64,000 bases of DNA, taken from NCBI RefSeq assembly GCF_018362995.1, contig NZ_CP074372.1, positions 4,650,001-4,714,000 of the forward strand. The letters run 5' to 3'. Below the pieces are notes generated by a model. It saw only the letters and a program-made list of their open reading frames with translations. It had not been told where the DNA came from and did not search any database. The translations under genes were made by a program, and so were the position numbers. Source of the DNA: Chryseobacterium indologenes. Its GTDB lineage: Bacteria; Bacteroidota; Bacteroidia; Flavobacteriales; Weeksellaceae. This document shows, piece after piece, positions 9,852 to 19,111 of this stretch (its first letter is position 1; each line of letters starts with the position of its first letter).

Positions 9852-11213
9852 ATGGATAGCAAATTACAGGCACAAGAAAGCCAGCAGCAGGGTCAGCAGC
9901 AGCACTCGGGACAACCGAAAGGCAACCCGCTTGCAGAGCTCAATAAAATGGGAGGATTTGGCTTTGTTGAATCCGTTGTAGACGGTATTGCCAATATGAA
10001 CCCAACAAGAAAGGCAAGAAAAGAAATCTTCCTGAATGACAGCAATAAAGCAGACGAAAGAAAAGAACTTCTTCAGAAGATCAATCTTTGGGTAAACCTT
10101 TTAGAAGGTAGCGAATCTGCAGATAAGATGGCCGATACATGCAAGAGTAAAGCACAACAGGCCGACCAAAACCTAAAAACAAACTTAAAAAATACACTGG
10201 ATGCCGTTCGTATGTTGGAAACCAACTACAGAACAGTAGCTCAATTCTACAAAAACACAGAATTGGATAAAGTGGATAACGTAAGTATCGTAAATGCAAG
10301 CCTTGAACAGGTTTCCGATCTGGATAACCCTTTGTTTATTGATGCAATATCAGAAGAATTCAAAAATTATTACGACCGTCTTGACCTTAGAGATAACTAT
10401 TCAATCCTTGCAATCCCAGGATATTTAGGATCCAATAAGGTCATCGAGAAATGGGCAAAAATCTGTAACGAAAATAAAGTAATGATGGTTACAGACTTCG
10501 CCAACCTTGATAAGCCGGATGACGTAGTAGATTTATTCCATTCTGCGAACCTTACCGGAGGAGAACTTCACAGAAGTAACGTTATTATGACGTGTAACTG
10601 GCTGGTAGGACGTGGTAAAGCTGAAGAAGTAGGGGAAGAAGAAAACGTAGAACTTCCACCTTCCACTTCATTGGCAGGAAAGATTCATAAAACCCTTATG
10701 TCTCAGGTAGCAGCAGGTAAAAAACATGGTAACATCAACGAAGTAGACGCTGTAAAATTCGAATTGAAGAAAAGTGAAATTTCTCAGTTGGAAAAAATGG
10801 GTCTTGTACCAATGGTAAACGAGTACGGAAAAATTATGGCCTTCTCAGCGAAGACCTTATTTACAGGAGACAATATCGGTCTTCAGACGTATTCCGTAGT
10901 TCGTGTATTCGATTACGTAACCAAAGTACTTCTGGACTTCCTGAACAGAAGAGCTTTCGAAAACTGGAATGCTAAAAACGAGGACGATTTGAGAAGACAG
11001 ATCGTAACTTTCCTTGATAATATCAAAGGACCGGACAAATTGATTGAAAAATTCAAAATTGTTCGTTTCGAGCAGGATAGAGTAAACAAAGACAGAGTGT
11101 GGCTGGATATCCGTATGACGCCTTATTTCCCTACAAAAAGTTTCGTTATTAAACTTGACGGACACAAGGGAGATGATGGTAACGAATGGGATGCAGAATA
11201 TACTCAGGAGTAA
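9852..11213 (+). CDS. tssC: Type VI secretion contractile sheath large subunit TssC (VipB)
   Basis: A 453-residue protein with a Gln-rich, disordered first 30 residues and then the Bacteroidetes TssC core. A helical N-terminal part carries FGFVESVVDGIANMNP, a central sheath-wall part has 'SNKVIEKWAKICNENKVMMVTDFAN', and the last 60 residues form the sheath-interlocking beta region. It assembles with TssB into the T6SS sheath. It is co-transcribed with tssB and followed by a strong terminator. The identification rests on the partner gene and on overall resemblance to the family of the Bacteroidetes subtype. Confidence 0.85.
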   Translation: MDSKLQAQESQQQGQQQHSGQPKGNPLAELNKMGGFGFVESVVDGIANMNPTRKARKEIFLNDSNKADERKELLQKINLWVNLLEGSESADKMADTCKSKAQQADQNLKTNLKNTLDAVRMLETNYRTVAQFYKNTELDKVDNVSIVNASLEQVSDLDNPLFIDAISEEFKNYYDRLDLRDNYSILAIPGYLGSNKVIEKWAKICNENKVMMVTDFANLDKPDDVVDLFHSANLTGGELHRSNVIMTCNWLVGRGKAEEVGEEENVELPPSTSLAGKIHKTLMSQVAAGKKHGNINEVDAVKFELKKSEISQLEKMGLVPMVNEYGKIMAFSAKTLFTGDNIGLQTYSVVRVFDYVTKVLLDFLNRRAFENWNAKNEDDLRRQIVTFLDNIKGPDKLIEKFKIVRFEQDRVNKDRVWLDIRMTPYFPTKSFVIKLDGHKGDDGNEWDAEYTQE

Positions 11214-11228
11214 CATCAACGTACTTTA

Positions 11229-11270
11229 GATAACAAAAACCGATGCAATTTTACATCGGTTTTTTTTCAA
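11229..11270 (+). terminator. Terminator after tssBC
   Basis: The hairpin accgatgcaattttacatcggt has an 8-base T run after it and A run before it, 15 bases after the tssC stop. Confidence 0.85.
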
Positions 11271-11279
11271 CCAACACCT

Positions 11280-11753
11280 ATGAAATTTAATATGAATAAG
11301 AAACTTATCATTGGTTTGCCCGCTATATTGATGGTGCTTTTGATAAGCTGTGAGAAAAAATACCAAAGCCCCGGCCAATACGAAAATGATCTTTTTGCAG
11401 ACGAGCATCAGGAAGGAAAGGCATACATCATGAACAAAGATGAATGTTTTAATGGCAGTGAACTTGTCATTGCAAGTTCAGACGTAAAGCTGACAGACAG
11501 TTCAAAAGGCCGTGGAAAATCATTCTACCTTTACAAAGTAAGATCTGGAAAAGTATTAAAAACGGTAAGAGATTCCACCGTAGAAATGCCTATGTTATTT
11601 CTATCCCAATATAAATTAAAAATAAAAAATACAGATTCCATGTATGTTTACCTGAAGAATCTGGAAGGATACCGCTTTTTAAAGAAAGACAGAAACCTTA
11701 ATTATCAGTGGTTAAAAGCTGCTCCCGTATATTCTGTGAAAGCTGATAAATAA
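11280..11753 (+). CDS. Small lipoprotein of unknown function
   Basis: 157 residues with a lipoprotein signal: MNKK, a hydrophobic core and lipobox LISC. A second ATG at 11292 (MNKKLIIG) gives a more typical signal peptide start. The mature part is Lys-rich and beta-like, with no recognised motif. It comes after the tssBC terminator, so it probably has its own transcript. T6SS loci of Bacteroidetes do encode small lipoproteins, but nothing in this sequence proves that connection. Confidence 0.7.
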   Translation: MKFNMNKKLIIGLPAILMVLLISCEKKYQSPGQYENDLFADEHQEGKAYIMNKDECFNGSELVIASSDVKLTDSSKGRGKSFYLYKVRSGKVLKTVRDSTVEMPMLFLSQYKLKIKNTDSMYVYLKNLEGYRFLKKDRNLNYQWLKAAPVYSVKADK

Positions 11754-11845
11754 ATTTTATCTTTGCAGATACAAAATGTTTTGACTCCGCAATGCATAAG
11801 ACAGTAAATAACATTCGTTTATTGAAAACGGTTGGTATTAGCAAT

Positions 11846-11878
11846 GTCATACTGAGCGAAGTCGAAGTATCTCATAAA
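11846..11878 (+). repeat. Dispersed 'gtcatactgagcgaagtcgaa' element
   Basis: A short sequence of a type widely scattered in intergenic regions of Flavobacteriia (recalled, not searched). It contains the only in-frame stop (11853) before mutY and lies 17 bases upstream of the TTG I use as the mutY start. Confidence 0.55.
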
Positions 11879-11894
11879 AGCAAAACAAAAATTT

Positions 11895-12929
11895 TTGAAG
11901 AAGGATAGCGGAAATTCAGATTTTCTACACATTGGCAGCAAAATTCTGGGATGGTATAGCAATAATGCGAGAGATTTGCCTTTCAGACAGACAAAAGATC
12001 CCTACAAAATCTGGATCTGTGAAATTGTATTTCAGCAGACAAGGATCAATCAGGGATTGAATCATTATAATAATTTCATTAAAAGGTTTCCGGACGTAAA
12101 AACGTTGGCTGAAGCTGAAGAAAATGAAGTGCTGTTGTATTGGAAGGGATTAGGCTATTATTCCAGAGCGATCAATATCCATAAAGCTGCCCGGCAGATC
12201 ATGAATGATTATCAGGGCGTCTTTCCTGAACAATACGAAGAAATTTTAAAACTTAAAGGAGTCGGGAAATATACAGCAGCAGCCGTTTCAAGCATATGTT
12301 TTGGTGGGAAAATGCCCGCTGTAGACGGGAATTTTTACCGTGTCCTAAGCCGCCTTTTTGCCGATGATTTTGATATTTCTAACTCAAGAGCTTTTACCTA
12401 TTTTTCTGAGCTGGCTGCTTTGGTGATGCCGGAAAATGTGGGTGATTTCAACCAGGCGATGATGGATATAGGTTCAGAAATCTGTAAACCTAAAAATCCA
12501 CTTTGCACAGATTGTCCCATCAATGAAGATTGTCTGGCATTTGCTATGCAGAAAATTTCAGATTATCCTGTAAAAACAAAGAAAGTAAAGGCAGAAGATC
12601 TTGCTTTGACCTATTATTTTGTTCACAGAAACGGTCAGTTTCTGATCCGTCAGAGAGCAGATGATTTTATATGGAAGAAGTTATTTGAGTTTCCTGCAGC
12701 TATTTCTTCGGATATGGAACCATTTATTACAGGCTCAAAAACGGTTGCTCATAAACTTACTCATAAGAATTTAAGCATTGAAATATTGAATGTTGAGGTT
12801 ACTTCACAAAAGATATGGAATGATTTTATCGCTGAAAATCAATACCTGATTACAGATGTTGAAGGCTCTCACGAAAAATCGTTTCCGAAGCCTTTGGAAA
12901 ATTACATTCAAAACTCTCTGAAAGACTGA
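11895..12929 (+). CDS. mutY: A/G-specific adenine glycosylase MutY
   Basis: 344 residues. MutY removes adenine mispaired with 8-oxoG in base excision repair. Visible features are the catalytic Glu in CEIVFQQTRI, the helix-hairpin-helix LKGVGKYTAAA, the catalytic Asp in FNQAMMDIG, the 4Fe-4S ligands C-x6-C-x2-C-x5-C (CKPKNPLCTDCPINEDC) and a C-terminal NUDIX-like 8-oxoG recognition domain. No ATG exists between the upstream in-frame stop (11853) and the conserved core, so a TTG at 11895 is the best start. A dispersed repeat lies immediately upstream. gldD follows in the same direction. Confidence 0.93.
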   Translation: MKKDSGNSDFLHIGSKILGWYSNNARDLPFRQTKDPYKIWICEIVFQQTRINQGLNHYNNFIKRFPDVKTLAEAEENEVLLYWKGLGYYSRAINIHKAARQIMNDYQGVFPEQYEEILKLKGVGKYTAAAVSSICFGGKMPAVDGNFYRVLSRLFADDFDISNSRAFTYFSELAALVMPENVGDFNQAMMDIGSEICKPKNPLCTDCPINEDCLAFAMQKISDYPVKTKKVKAEDLALTYYFVHRNGQFLIRQRADDFIWKKLFEFPAAISSDMEPFITGSKTVAHKLTHKNLSIEILNVEVTSQKIWNDFIAENQYLITDVEGSHEKSFPKPLENYIQNSLKD

Positions 12930-12973
12930 AATTTGTCTTCTTAAATCTGAAATCTAATTTGTACTTTTGCAAA

Positions 12974-13531
12974 ATGATTAAAAAAGTCATTTTTATTTTT
13001 GTATCACTGCTTTTAATTTCATGTGGAAAAGACCCTTCACCAAAACCTTATGGAGAACTGCGTCTTGAATATCCTTCACCGAAATACCAAAAGTTTGAAA
13101 ACGATTGTGCCTATACCTTTGAGTACTCGGACTTTGCTTCTATTGCACCGGCTAAAAAACCTTGCTGGTTCTATGTGAATTACCCTAAAATGAAAGCAAA
13201 GCTTTTCGTTACCTATTACCCTATACAAAATGACTTTGCAGACCATATTAAAGAAGCTGAAAAAATGGTATATGAGCATACCATCAAAGCCAGTTCTATA
13301 GATACAAAATCCTTTGAATATCCTGAAAAGAAAGTATACGGGAACTTCTATGAGCTGAAAGGGCAGAGTGCTTCCAACCTTCAGTTTTACATTACAGACA
13401 GTACGAAACACTTCGTTACTGCTTACTTATACTTTAATACGAGACCGAAACCGGATTCTCTGGCGCCTGCAGTGAACTATATCAAAAATGATATGAAACA
13501 CATGCTGGACACTTTTGAATGGAAAAAATAA
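12974..13531 (+). CDS. gldD: Gliding motility-associated lipoprotein GldD
   Basis: 185 residues starting at the ATG at 12974 (MIKKVIFIFV), with lipobox LISC. A TTG five codons upstream is rejected because it lies in a TACTTTTG promoter-like box (12962-12969). The sequence 'PYGELRLEYPSPKY..F' is typical of GldD, needed for gliding and type IX secretion-associated functions in Bacteroidetes. Chryseobacteria keep gldD although most do not glide. It follows mutY as in other flavobacteria, but the ssb and gldE genes often found between them are not here. Confidence 0.9.
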   Translation: MIKKVIFIFVSLLLISCGKDPSPKPYGELRLEYPSPKYQKFENDCAYTFEYSDFASIAPAKKPCWFYVNYPKMKAKLFVTYYPIQNDFADHIKEAEKMVYEHTIKASSIDTKSFEYPEKKVYGNFYELKGQSASNLQFYITDSTKHFVTAYLYFNTRPKPDSLAPAVNYIKNDMKHMLDTFEWKK

Positions 13532-13558
13532 TTACTTTTAATATACATTGAAAAATAT

Positions 13559-14482
13559 ATGAAACTTTTAGTTGTAGGAAGTGTTGCATTTGATGCAATT
13601 GAAACACCATTTGGTAAAACGGACAAAATTTTGGGAGGTGCAGCCACTTATATCGGAATCACTTCATCAATTTTAGGCGTTAAATCCGGAATTGTTTCTG
13701 TAGTAGGAGGAGACTTTCCACAAGAACATCTTGATATGTTCACAGACAGAGATGTAAATATCGAAGGAATTGAAATCGTAAAAGAAGGAAAAACTTTCTT
13801 CTGGTCTGGAAAATACCACAATGATCTGAACACAAGAGATACTCTGGCTACAGAAGTAAATGTACTGGAGAATTTTGATCCGAAAATCCCGGATTCTATG
13901 CAGGATGCCGAAATTTTGTTACTTGGAAACCTACACCCTGGAGTTCAGTTATCCGTACTTGAAAAAATGAACAACCGTCCGAAACTGGTTATCCTTGATA
14001 CCATGAACTTCTGGATGGATTCTGCATGGGATATCTTAATGGATATGATTGCGAAAACAGACGTAATTACGATCAATGACGAAGAAGCAAGACAGCTTTC
14101 AGGGGAATATTCTCTGGTAAAAGCAGCTAAAAAGATTCATACAATGGGACCTGAGTATGTGATCATCAAAAAAGGAGAGCACGGAGCTTTGCTTTTCCAT
14201 GATAATAAAGTATTTGCTATTCCTGCACTTCCGTTAGAAGATGTTTTCGATCCAACAGGAGCTGGAGATACTTTCGCAGGAGGTTTTGCAGCTTATCTTG
14301 CTAAAAAAGAGAAAATAGATTTCGATACCATGAAATCCGCTCTTATCGTAGGATCTGCCATGGCTTCATTCACTGTAGAGAAGTTTGGAACAGAAAGAAT
14401 AGAGGAGGTAAGTGAAGCTGATATGTTCAGCAGATTGAGACAATTTAAAGAATTAACCACTTTTGATGTTGAACTGCAGTAA
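13559..14482 (+). CDS. PfkB/ribokinase-family carbohydrate kinase
   Basis: 307 residues. The N-terminal signature GSVAFDAI..PFG and GGAATYIG bind substrate. The C-terminal DPTGAGDTFAGGF is the PfkB signature 2 containing the catalytic Asp and anion hole. The substrate cannot be read from sequence; adenosine or a sugar are possible. It lies 27 bases after gldD and may be co-transcribed with it. Confidence 0.9.
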   Translation: MKLLVVGSVAFDAIETPFGKTDKILGGAATYIGITSSILGVKSGIVSVVGGDFPQEHLDMFTDRDVNIEGIEIVKEGKTFFWSGKYHNDLNTRDTLATEVNVLENFDPKIPDSMQDAEILLLGNLHPGVQLSVLEKMNNRPKLVILDTMNFWMDSAWDILMDMIAKTDVITINDEEARQLSGEYSLVKAAKKIHTMGPEYVIIKKGEHGALLFHDNKVFAIPALPLEDVFDPTGAGDTFAGGFAAYLAKKEKIDFDTMKSALIVGSAMASFTVEKFGTERIEEVSEADMFSRLRQFKELTTFDVELQ

Positions 14483-14568
14483 ATAAGTCTTTTTAAGAAA
14501 TATTTATAATAAAAAATTGAGTGAAATTCGTTAAGAATTCTAAATTTGCAACTTGTTAAAATAGTAAA

Positions 14569-15936
14569 ATGACAAATAAACTAAAAATCACTTTTCTTCT
14601 TGGGGTTTTCATCATGATATTCTCTTCAAATATGATGAATGCCCAGCTAAAACAAGGAGATTTGGTGGATGGTATTGCAGCTGTTATCGGGGATGAGATT
14701 GTTTTGGAATCTGATGTACTTGAGCAAATGAATTATGGGAAACAGCAGGGAGCTGCCAACACAGATAAATGTGAGTTCCTGGAAAACCTTATCAGCAACA
14801 AGCTTCTTGTATATGAAGCAAAAAAAGATACCTTAATTGAAAACCGTTCTGCAGCAATCAAAGAACAGGCTAACGCAAAATACCGTCAGTTGCTTTCTCA
14901 ATTTCCGGATGAAAAAACATTGCTTGCCGCTTATAAGTTCAGAAACGCTTATGAGATGAAAAATGCTATCGAAAAGATAGATACTGACCAGTATTACGGA
15001 CAGGCAAAATACCAGAGAGTTACTGATAAAGCAGACGTAACTCCAAATGAGGTAACTGACTTCTACAATATGTATAAATCACAGCTGCCACAGGTAAAAG
15101 ATGAAGTTACTTTAGCTCAGATTATGATCTATCCTACCTTAACGGAAGCACACAAACAAGAGCTTATCAACAGATTGAAAAAGATCAAGCAGGATATTCT
15201 TGGAGGGGAAACTTTCGAGAGCCAGGCCAGAATTTATTCTGAAGATGAAGGATCGGCTGCTAACGGAGGATTATATAAAAATATCAATAAAGGGCAGATG
15301 GTGAAGCCATTTGAGGCTGCTGCACTGAACCTTCAGGAAAATGAAATTTCAGATCCTATTGAATCAGAATTCGGATTCCACATTATCCAACTGCTGAAAA
15401 GATCAGGTAAAGTGTATGACGCAAGACATATCCTTTTAAAAGCTGTACCTACTGATGATGAGCTTAAAACTGCAAAAGCAAAACTAGACAGTATCAGAGG
15501 TCTTATCGTGAATGGTAAAATGACATTTAAAGATGCTGCTTTTAAATTCTCGGATGATAAAAGAACAAAATTCAATGCAGGGGTAATTCCCGGAGCAGAT
15601 GGTTCTGATAAAATTGAAAGAGAAAGTATTCCGGGAACAATCAGCTACGAATTGGCAGGATTGAACAAAGGAGACATTACTACAGCTTTTGAAGATGAAG
15701 AAAACAAAAGAAAGCAGATCAAGATCATTAAAATTGAAGATGTGATTCCTTCTCACCAGATTACACTGGAAACTGACTTCAGCAGAATCAAGCAGATGGC
15801 ACTGAATAAAAAGAAAAGTGAAATGGTTGAAAAGTTTGTCAACTCTAAGTTACCGACAACTTTTATCTCTATTGACGGACGTTACGACAATTGTAGCTTT
15901 AAGTCTAACTGGAAGAAACAATCCATAGCAAAATAA
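14569..15936 (+). CDS. SurA-like periplasmic peptidyl-prolyl isomerase (foldase)
   Basis: 455 residues with a signal peptide (cleavage near MMNA-Q). It has a SurA-type N-terminal helical chaperone part ('VDGIAAVIGDEIVLESDV') and two parvulin (PpiC) rotamase modules at about 175-285 and 290-390. The first ends 'PIESEFGFHIIQLL'; the second begins 'ARHILLK'. It is expected to assist folding of outer-membrane proteins. It sits 86 bases after the kinase gene, with its own promoter region likely in the gap. Confidence 0.88.
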   Translation: MTNKLKITFLLGVFIMIFSSNMMNAQLKQGDLVDGIAAVIGDEIVLESDVLEQMNYGKQQGAANTDKCEFLENLISNKLLVYEAKKDTLIENRSAAIKEQANAKYRQLLSQFPDEKTLLAAYKFRNAYEMKNAIEKIDTDQYYGQAKYQRVTDKADVTPNEVTDFYNMYKSQLPQVKDEVTLAQIMIYPTLTEAHKQELINRLKKIKQDILGGETFESQARIYSEDEGSAANGGLYKNINKGQMVKPFEAAALNLQENEISDPIESEFGFHIIQLLKRSGKVYDARHILLKAVPTDDELKTAKAKLDSIRGLIVNGKMTFKDAAFKFSDDKRTKFNAGVIPGADGSDKIERESIPGTISYELAGLNKGDITTAFEDEENKRKQIKIIKIEDVIPSHQITLETDFSRIKQMALNKKKSEMVEKFVNSKLPTTFISIDGRYDNCSFKSNWKKQSIAK

Positions 15937-15937
15937 A

Positions 15938-15974
15938 ATGAAAACCTTCAGAACTTCTGAAGGTTTTTTTTTTG
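15938..15974 (+). terminator. Terminator after SurA-like gene
   Basis: Stem aaccttcag/ctgaaggtt is followed by a run of nine T. Confidence 0.85.
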
Positions 15975-16050
15975 ATCATTTTAAGGCTTTTAAAATGAAA
16001 TTGACTATTTGCTTTTCTATATTAGAATAGAAGTATTTACTATAAAAATT

Positions 16051-16555
16051 ATGAATATGGACTATGCTTTTTACCTTAGAAAATTTCAATCGGCCATATC
16101 CGGAATTCCTGAAGAAAAATTTAAAAATAACGGTCTGAAACTGTCTTTAGGTATAATTTTAGAATCTGTTGCCCTTAAAGTTTATAAACCGGAATGGTCC
16201 GGAGATTTTTTATCACCTTTAGATGCCGAAGGACGGATTTTCTTTTCCGTTTGGGTAAAATGATAAGACCATCCGGGAAAATAAGATTTATTATAACATT
16301 CATGCCCTTAAATTGAGAGCTTTGAAAGGTTATAAAATACCCGCCAGAGATTTTGCACAGATCTTTAGAGAAGAATTTTTAAAACACCGGAAAGACTGGC
16401 CAAATGTAAGTGTAGATTATGGCCCACTAACATTGATGCAGGGTTGGATAGAATTAAATATAGATGATATAGAAAAGAATATTCATGAACTTGCTCAGAA
16501 TTTTTTCAAAATAAGTTTTATAATTGACAGCATTTTAGAGCGGTACAAAAAATAA
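16051..16555 (+). pseudogene. Frameshifted small hypothetical gene
   Basis: Two half-ORFs in different frames make one continuous protein of about 167 residues. Frame 1 from the ATG at 16051 (MNMDYAFYLRKFQ) runs to ..FFSVWVK and stops at 16261. From 16259, frame 2 reads on as NDKTIRENKIYYNIHALKLR to ..SILERYKK (stop 16553-16555). Removing one A from the run aaaa at 16257-16260 would restore a single frame. Either the gene is recently broken or the base is a sequencing error. The family is not recognised; it looks soluble. Confidence 0.75.
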
Positions 16556-16598
16556 TAATGTAAGGCTCTGAAAACCGTTGTTTTTAGTATTTTTACAC

Positions 16599-17588
16599 AT
16601 GAGCAATTTTATAGATTTTAACGCTGCAAAAAAACTTCATGATATGGTGGCTACCCAAAATAGAATTTCAACCCTTTTTACTATTAAATATCCCATTATC
16701 CAGGCAGGTATGATCTGGCATTCCGGATGGAGGCTCGCTTCTGCGGTTTCCAATTGTGGTGGATTGGGCTTAATTGGAGCAGGAAGTATGTATCCTGATA
16801 TCCTGAGAGAAAATATCCAGAAATGCAAAAAGGCTACAGATAAACCTTTCGGGGTAAATGTACCGATGTTATACCCTAATATTGAAGAAATCATTCAGAT
16901 CATTCTTGAAGAAGGAGTGAAGATTGTATTTACATCAGCGGGTAATCCGAAAACTTATACGGAAACCCTTCAGAAAGAAGGAATAAAAGTAGCGCACGTA
17001 GTTTCCTCTACCAAATTTGCAGTAAAATGTGAAGATGCAGGAGTAGATGCTATTGTTGCAGAAGGTTTTGAAGCAGGCGGCCACAACGGAAGAGATGAAA
17101 CAACAACATTCTGTCTGATTCCGAATGTGAAAAAACATATTTCTAAGCCGTTAATTGCTGCAGGAGGAATTGCTTTAGGTTCACAGATCAAAGCGGCAAT
17201 GATACTTGGGGCAGATGGCGTACAGATCGGATCCCGTTTTGCTGCCACTACAGAAGCCAGTGCCCATGAAAACTGGAAAAAGAAAATCACAGAACTGCAG
17301 GAAGGAGATACCCATCTTACCTTGAAGGAGTTGGCACCTGTAAGAATGGTTAAAAATAAATTTTTCAGTGAGCTGGAAGATATCTATCAGATCGGAAGAA
17401 ATAAAGATGCCTTGGTTGCCTCATTGGGAAGAGCCAGAGCAAAACGTGGAATGTTTGAAGGAGATATGGAAGATGGAGAACTGGAAATTGGCCAGGTTTC
17501 TGCACTGATTGACGAAGTTCTTCCGGTAGAAACTGTTTTCAATCATCTGTTAAAAGAATTTGAAGAAACAAAAATGCCAACTTTTTAA
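16599..17588 (+). CDS. NAD(P)H-dependent flavin oxidoreductase / nitronate monooxygenase
   Basis: 329 residues from the ATG at 16599; a TTG seven codons earlier is less likely. It is an FMN-binding TIM barrel with PIIQAGMIW, the family motif EGFEAGGHNG (catalytic His) and the phosphate-binding AAGGI...GADGVQIGSRF. The family oxidises alkyl nitronates or reduces enoyl substrates. The following alpha/beta hydrolase starts 14 bases later, so they form a two-gene operon. Confidence 0.9.
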   Translation: MSNFIDFNAAKKLHDMVATQNRISTLFTIKYPIIQAGMIWHSGWRLASAVSNCGGLGLIGAGSMYPDILRENIQKCKKATDKPFGVNVPMLYPNIEEIIQIILEEGVKIVFTSAGNPKTYTETLQKEGIKVAHVVSSTKFAVKCEDAGVDAIVAEGFEAGGHNGRDETTTFCLIPNVKKHISKPLIAAGGIALGSQIKAAMILGADGVQIGSRFAATTEASAHENWKKKITELQEGDTHLTLKELAPVRMVKNKFFSELEDIYQIGRNKDALVASLGRARAKRGMFEGDMEDGELEIGQVSALIDEVLPVETVFNHLLKEFEETKMPTF

Positions 17589-17602
17589 ATATAATTTATT
17601 CA

Positions 17603-18373
17603 ATGGAGAGAAGAATAATTGATGTAAAGGGTAAAAAATTATATATAGAACACAACAGCCAGTTTAAAGACAGACCTACCATTATTTTTCTGCATGATTC
17701 ATTAGGTTCCGTGCAGCTTTGGAGAGATTTTCCGGCCAGATTATCCGAAACCACACAATGCAACACTCTGGCATATGACCGTCTGGGCTATGGAAAATCA
17801 GATCCGATGCCTACTCATGAAAGACCGGTAAATTATATGGAGCTGGAAGCAGATATACTGAACAGTTTACTTACTGAAATGAACATTGATAATGCAATTA
17901 TTTTCGGGCACAGCGATGGAGGAACAATAGCCTTAATTACAGCTGCCAAATACCCTGAAAGAGTAAAAGCTGTTATCTGTGAAGCAGGACATATATTTGT
18001 GGAAGACGTCACTTTAAAAGGAGTATATGATGCCTGGGACGCTTACAAAACAACCAATCTTCCCGAACGTTTACAGAAATACCATGGGGATAAAGTAGAA
18101 ATGCTTTTCAAGGCCTGGACTGAAACCTGGACACGTGAAGACTACAGAACCTGGAATATTGAATATCTGTTGAAAAATATCGTAGCTCCATTATTATTTA
18201 TACAGGGAGAAGCCGATGAATACGGAACATTGGATCAGGTTGAAAAAACTGTATCTCAGGTAAATGGTTATGCTGAAAAATATATTATTCCTAATATCGG
18301 GCATACACCGCATAAAGAAGTTCCTGAACTAGTGTTGGACAAAGCTGCATCGTTTATCAGAGAAAATTTTTAA
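17603..18373 (+). CDS. Alpha/beta hydrolase
   Basis: 256 residues, cytoplasmic. The catalytic triad is visible: nucleophile elbow GHSDGG (Ser about 104), acid in FIQGEADEYG and His in NIGHTPHKE. The oxyanion region is FLHDSLGS. Substrate unknown. Probably co-transcribed with the flavin oxidoreductase. Confidence 0.9.
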   Translation: MERRIIDVKGKKLYIEHNSQFKDRPTIIFLHDSLGSVQLWRDFPARLSETTQCNTLAYDRLGYGKSDPMPTHERPVNYMELEADILNSLLTEMNIDNAIIFGHSDGGTIALITAAKYPERVKAVICEAGHIFVEDVTLKGVYDAWDAYKTTNLPERLQKYHGDKVEMLFKAWTETWTREDYRTWNIEYLLKNIVAPLLFIQGEADEYGTLDQVEKTVSQVNGYAEKYIIPNIGHTPHKEVPELVLDKAASFIRENF

Positions 18374-18396
18374 TCAGAAATTTTCTGCACAATATA

Positions 18397-18436
18397 AAAT
18401 AAGGCACCTTTCAATGGGTGTCTTATTAATTTAAAA
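18397..18436. terminator. Terminator between convergent genes
   Basis: Inverted repeat aataaggcacc / gggtgtcttatt at 18400-18429 has AT-rich flanks and lies between the hydrolase and the convergent HD-like gene. Confidence 0.6.
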
Positions 18437-18465
18437 AGGGAAAAATTAAATAATATCCTTTTCAA

Positions 18466-19083
18466 TTACAGCAGTCGGAGTTCTCCAGTAATATTTTCTT
18501 TTGCCTGAGCTTCGTATTTCTGCTTAAAATAATCCGTTTTAAAGATGCTTTCGAGTTCCAGAAAATGCTTGAGTACTTTTTTTCGTCCAGGTTTATAAAG
18601 AAAATCAGGATAAATGGAATACTCCTTTCTTATATTCTGAGTGTACTTCAAATAGGTTTTAAAATCTTTTCCCAATACAGAAAGATCAGCATCTAAAAGA
18701 TAATTGGTATCTTCATGATCAGATCGTTGATGAGATTTTGTTGCTAGGATCTGCTCTGCAATTATTGAAATCTTATTTTTATCTAAATAAAGTTCGGCAA
18801 GTCTTTTCTCAGCTTTGGCAGCACTTTTCTCTTCATTAGTTTTGGAAGTTGCATCGTAGATAATGTCATGGTAAAATACTGAAAAAGAAATAGCTGTAAA
18901 ATCTGAGATATTACTTTTCACCATTTCAAGTTCATTGAACATGTTTTCAATATGAAGAAGATTGTGATAATGTCTCCCTTTTTCAGAATATTTAGTTTCA
19001 ATCTCCTTCCAAAGACTGTTAATCAACTGCTCATCTTCTGTAAACAAAGAACAAAGCTGGTCAAACTGATTTTTCAGATTCAT
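18466..19083 (-). CDS. HD-domain-like predicted metal-dependent phosphohydrolase
   Basis: 205 residues. The motifs YHNLLHIENM and FSVFYHDIIYD resemble the His and His-Asp metal ligands of the COG4339 HD-type family; later Asp residues at LLDADLSVLG also fit. Function in this family is untested. A rhodanese gene lies 28 bases upstream on the same strand, so they are likely co-transcribed. Confidence 0.8.
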   Translation of the reverse strand: MNLKNQFDQLCSLFTEDEQLINSLWKEIETKYSEKGRHYHNLLHIENMFNELEMVKSNISDFTAISFSVFYHDIIYDATSKTNEEKSAAKAEKRLAELYLDKNKISIIAEQILATKSHQRSDHEDTNYLLDADLSVLGKDFKTYLKYTQNIRKEYSIYPDFLYKPGRKKVLKHFLELESIFKTDYFKQKYEAQAKENITGELRLL

Positions 19084-19111
19084 AGAAATAAAGGGATAAA
19101 AAAAGGAACTT

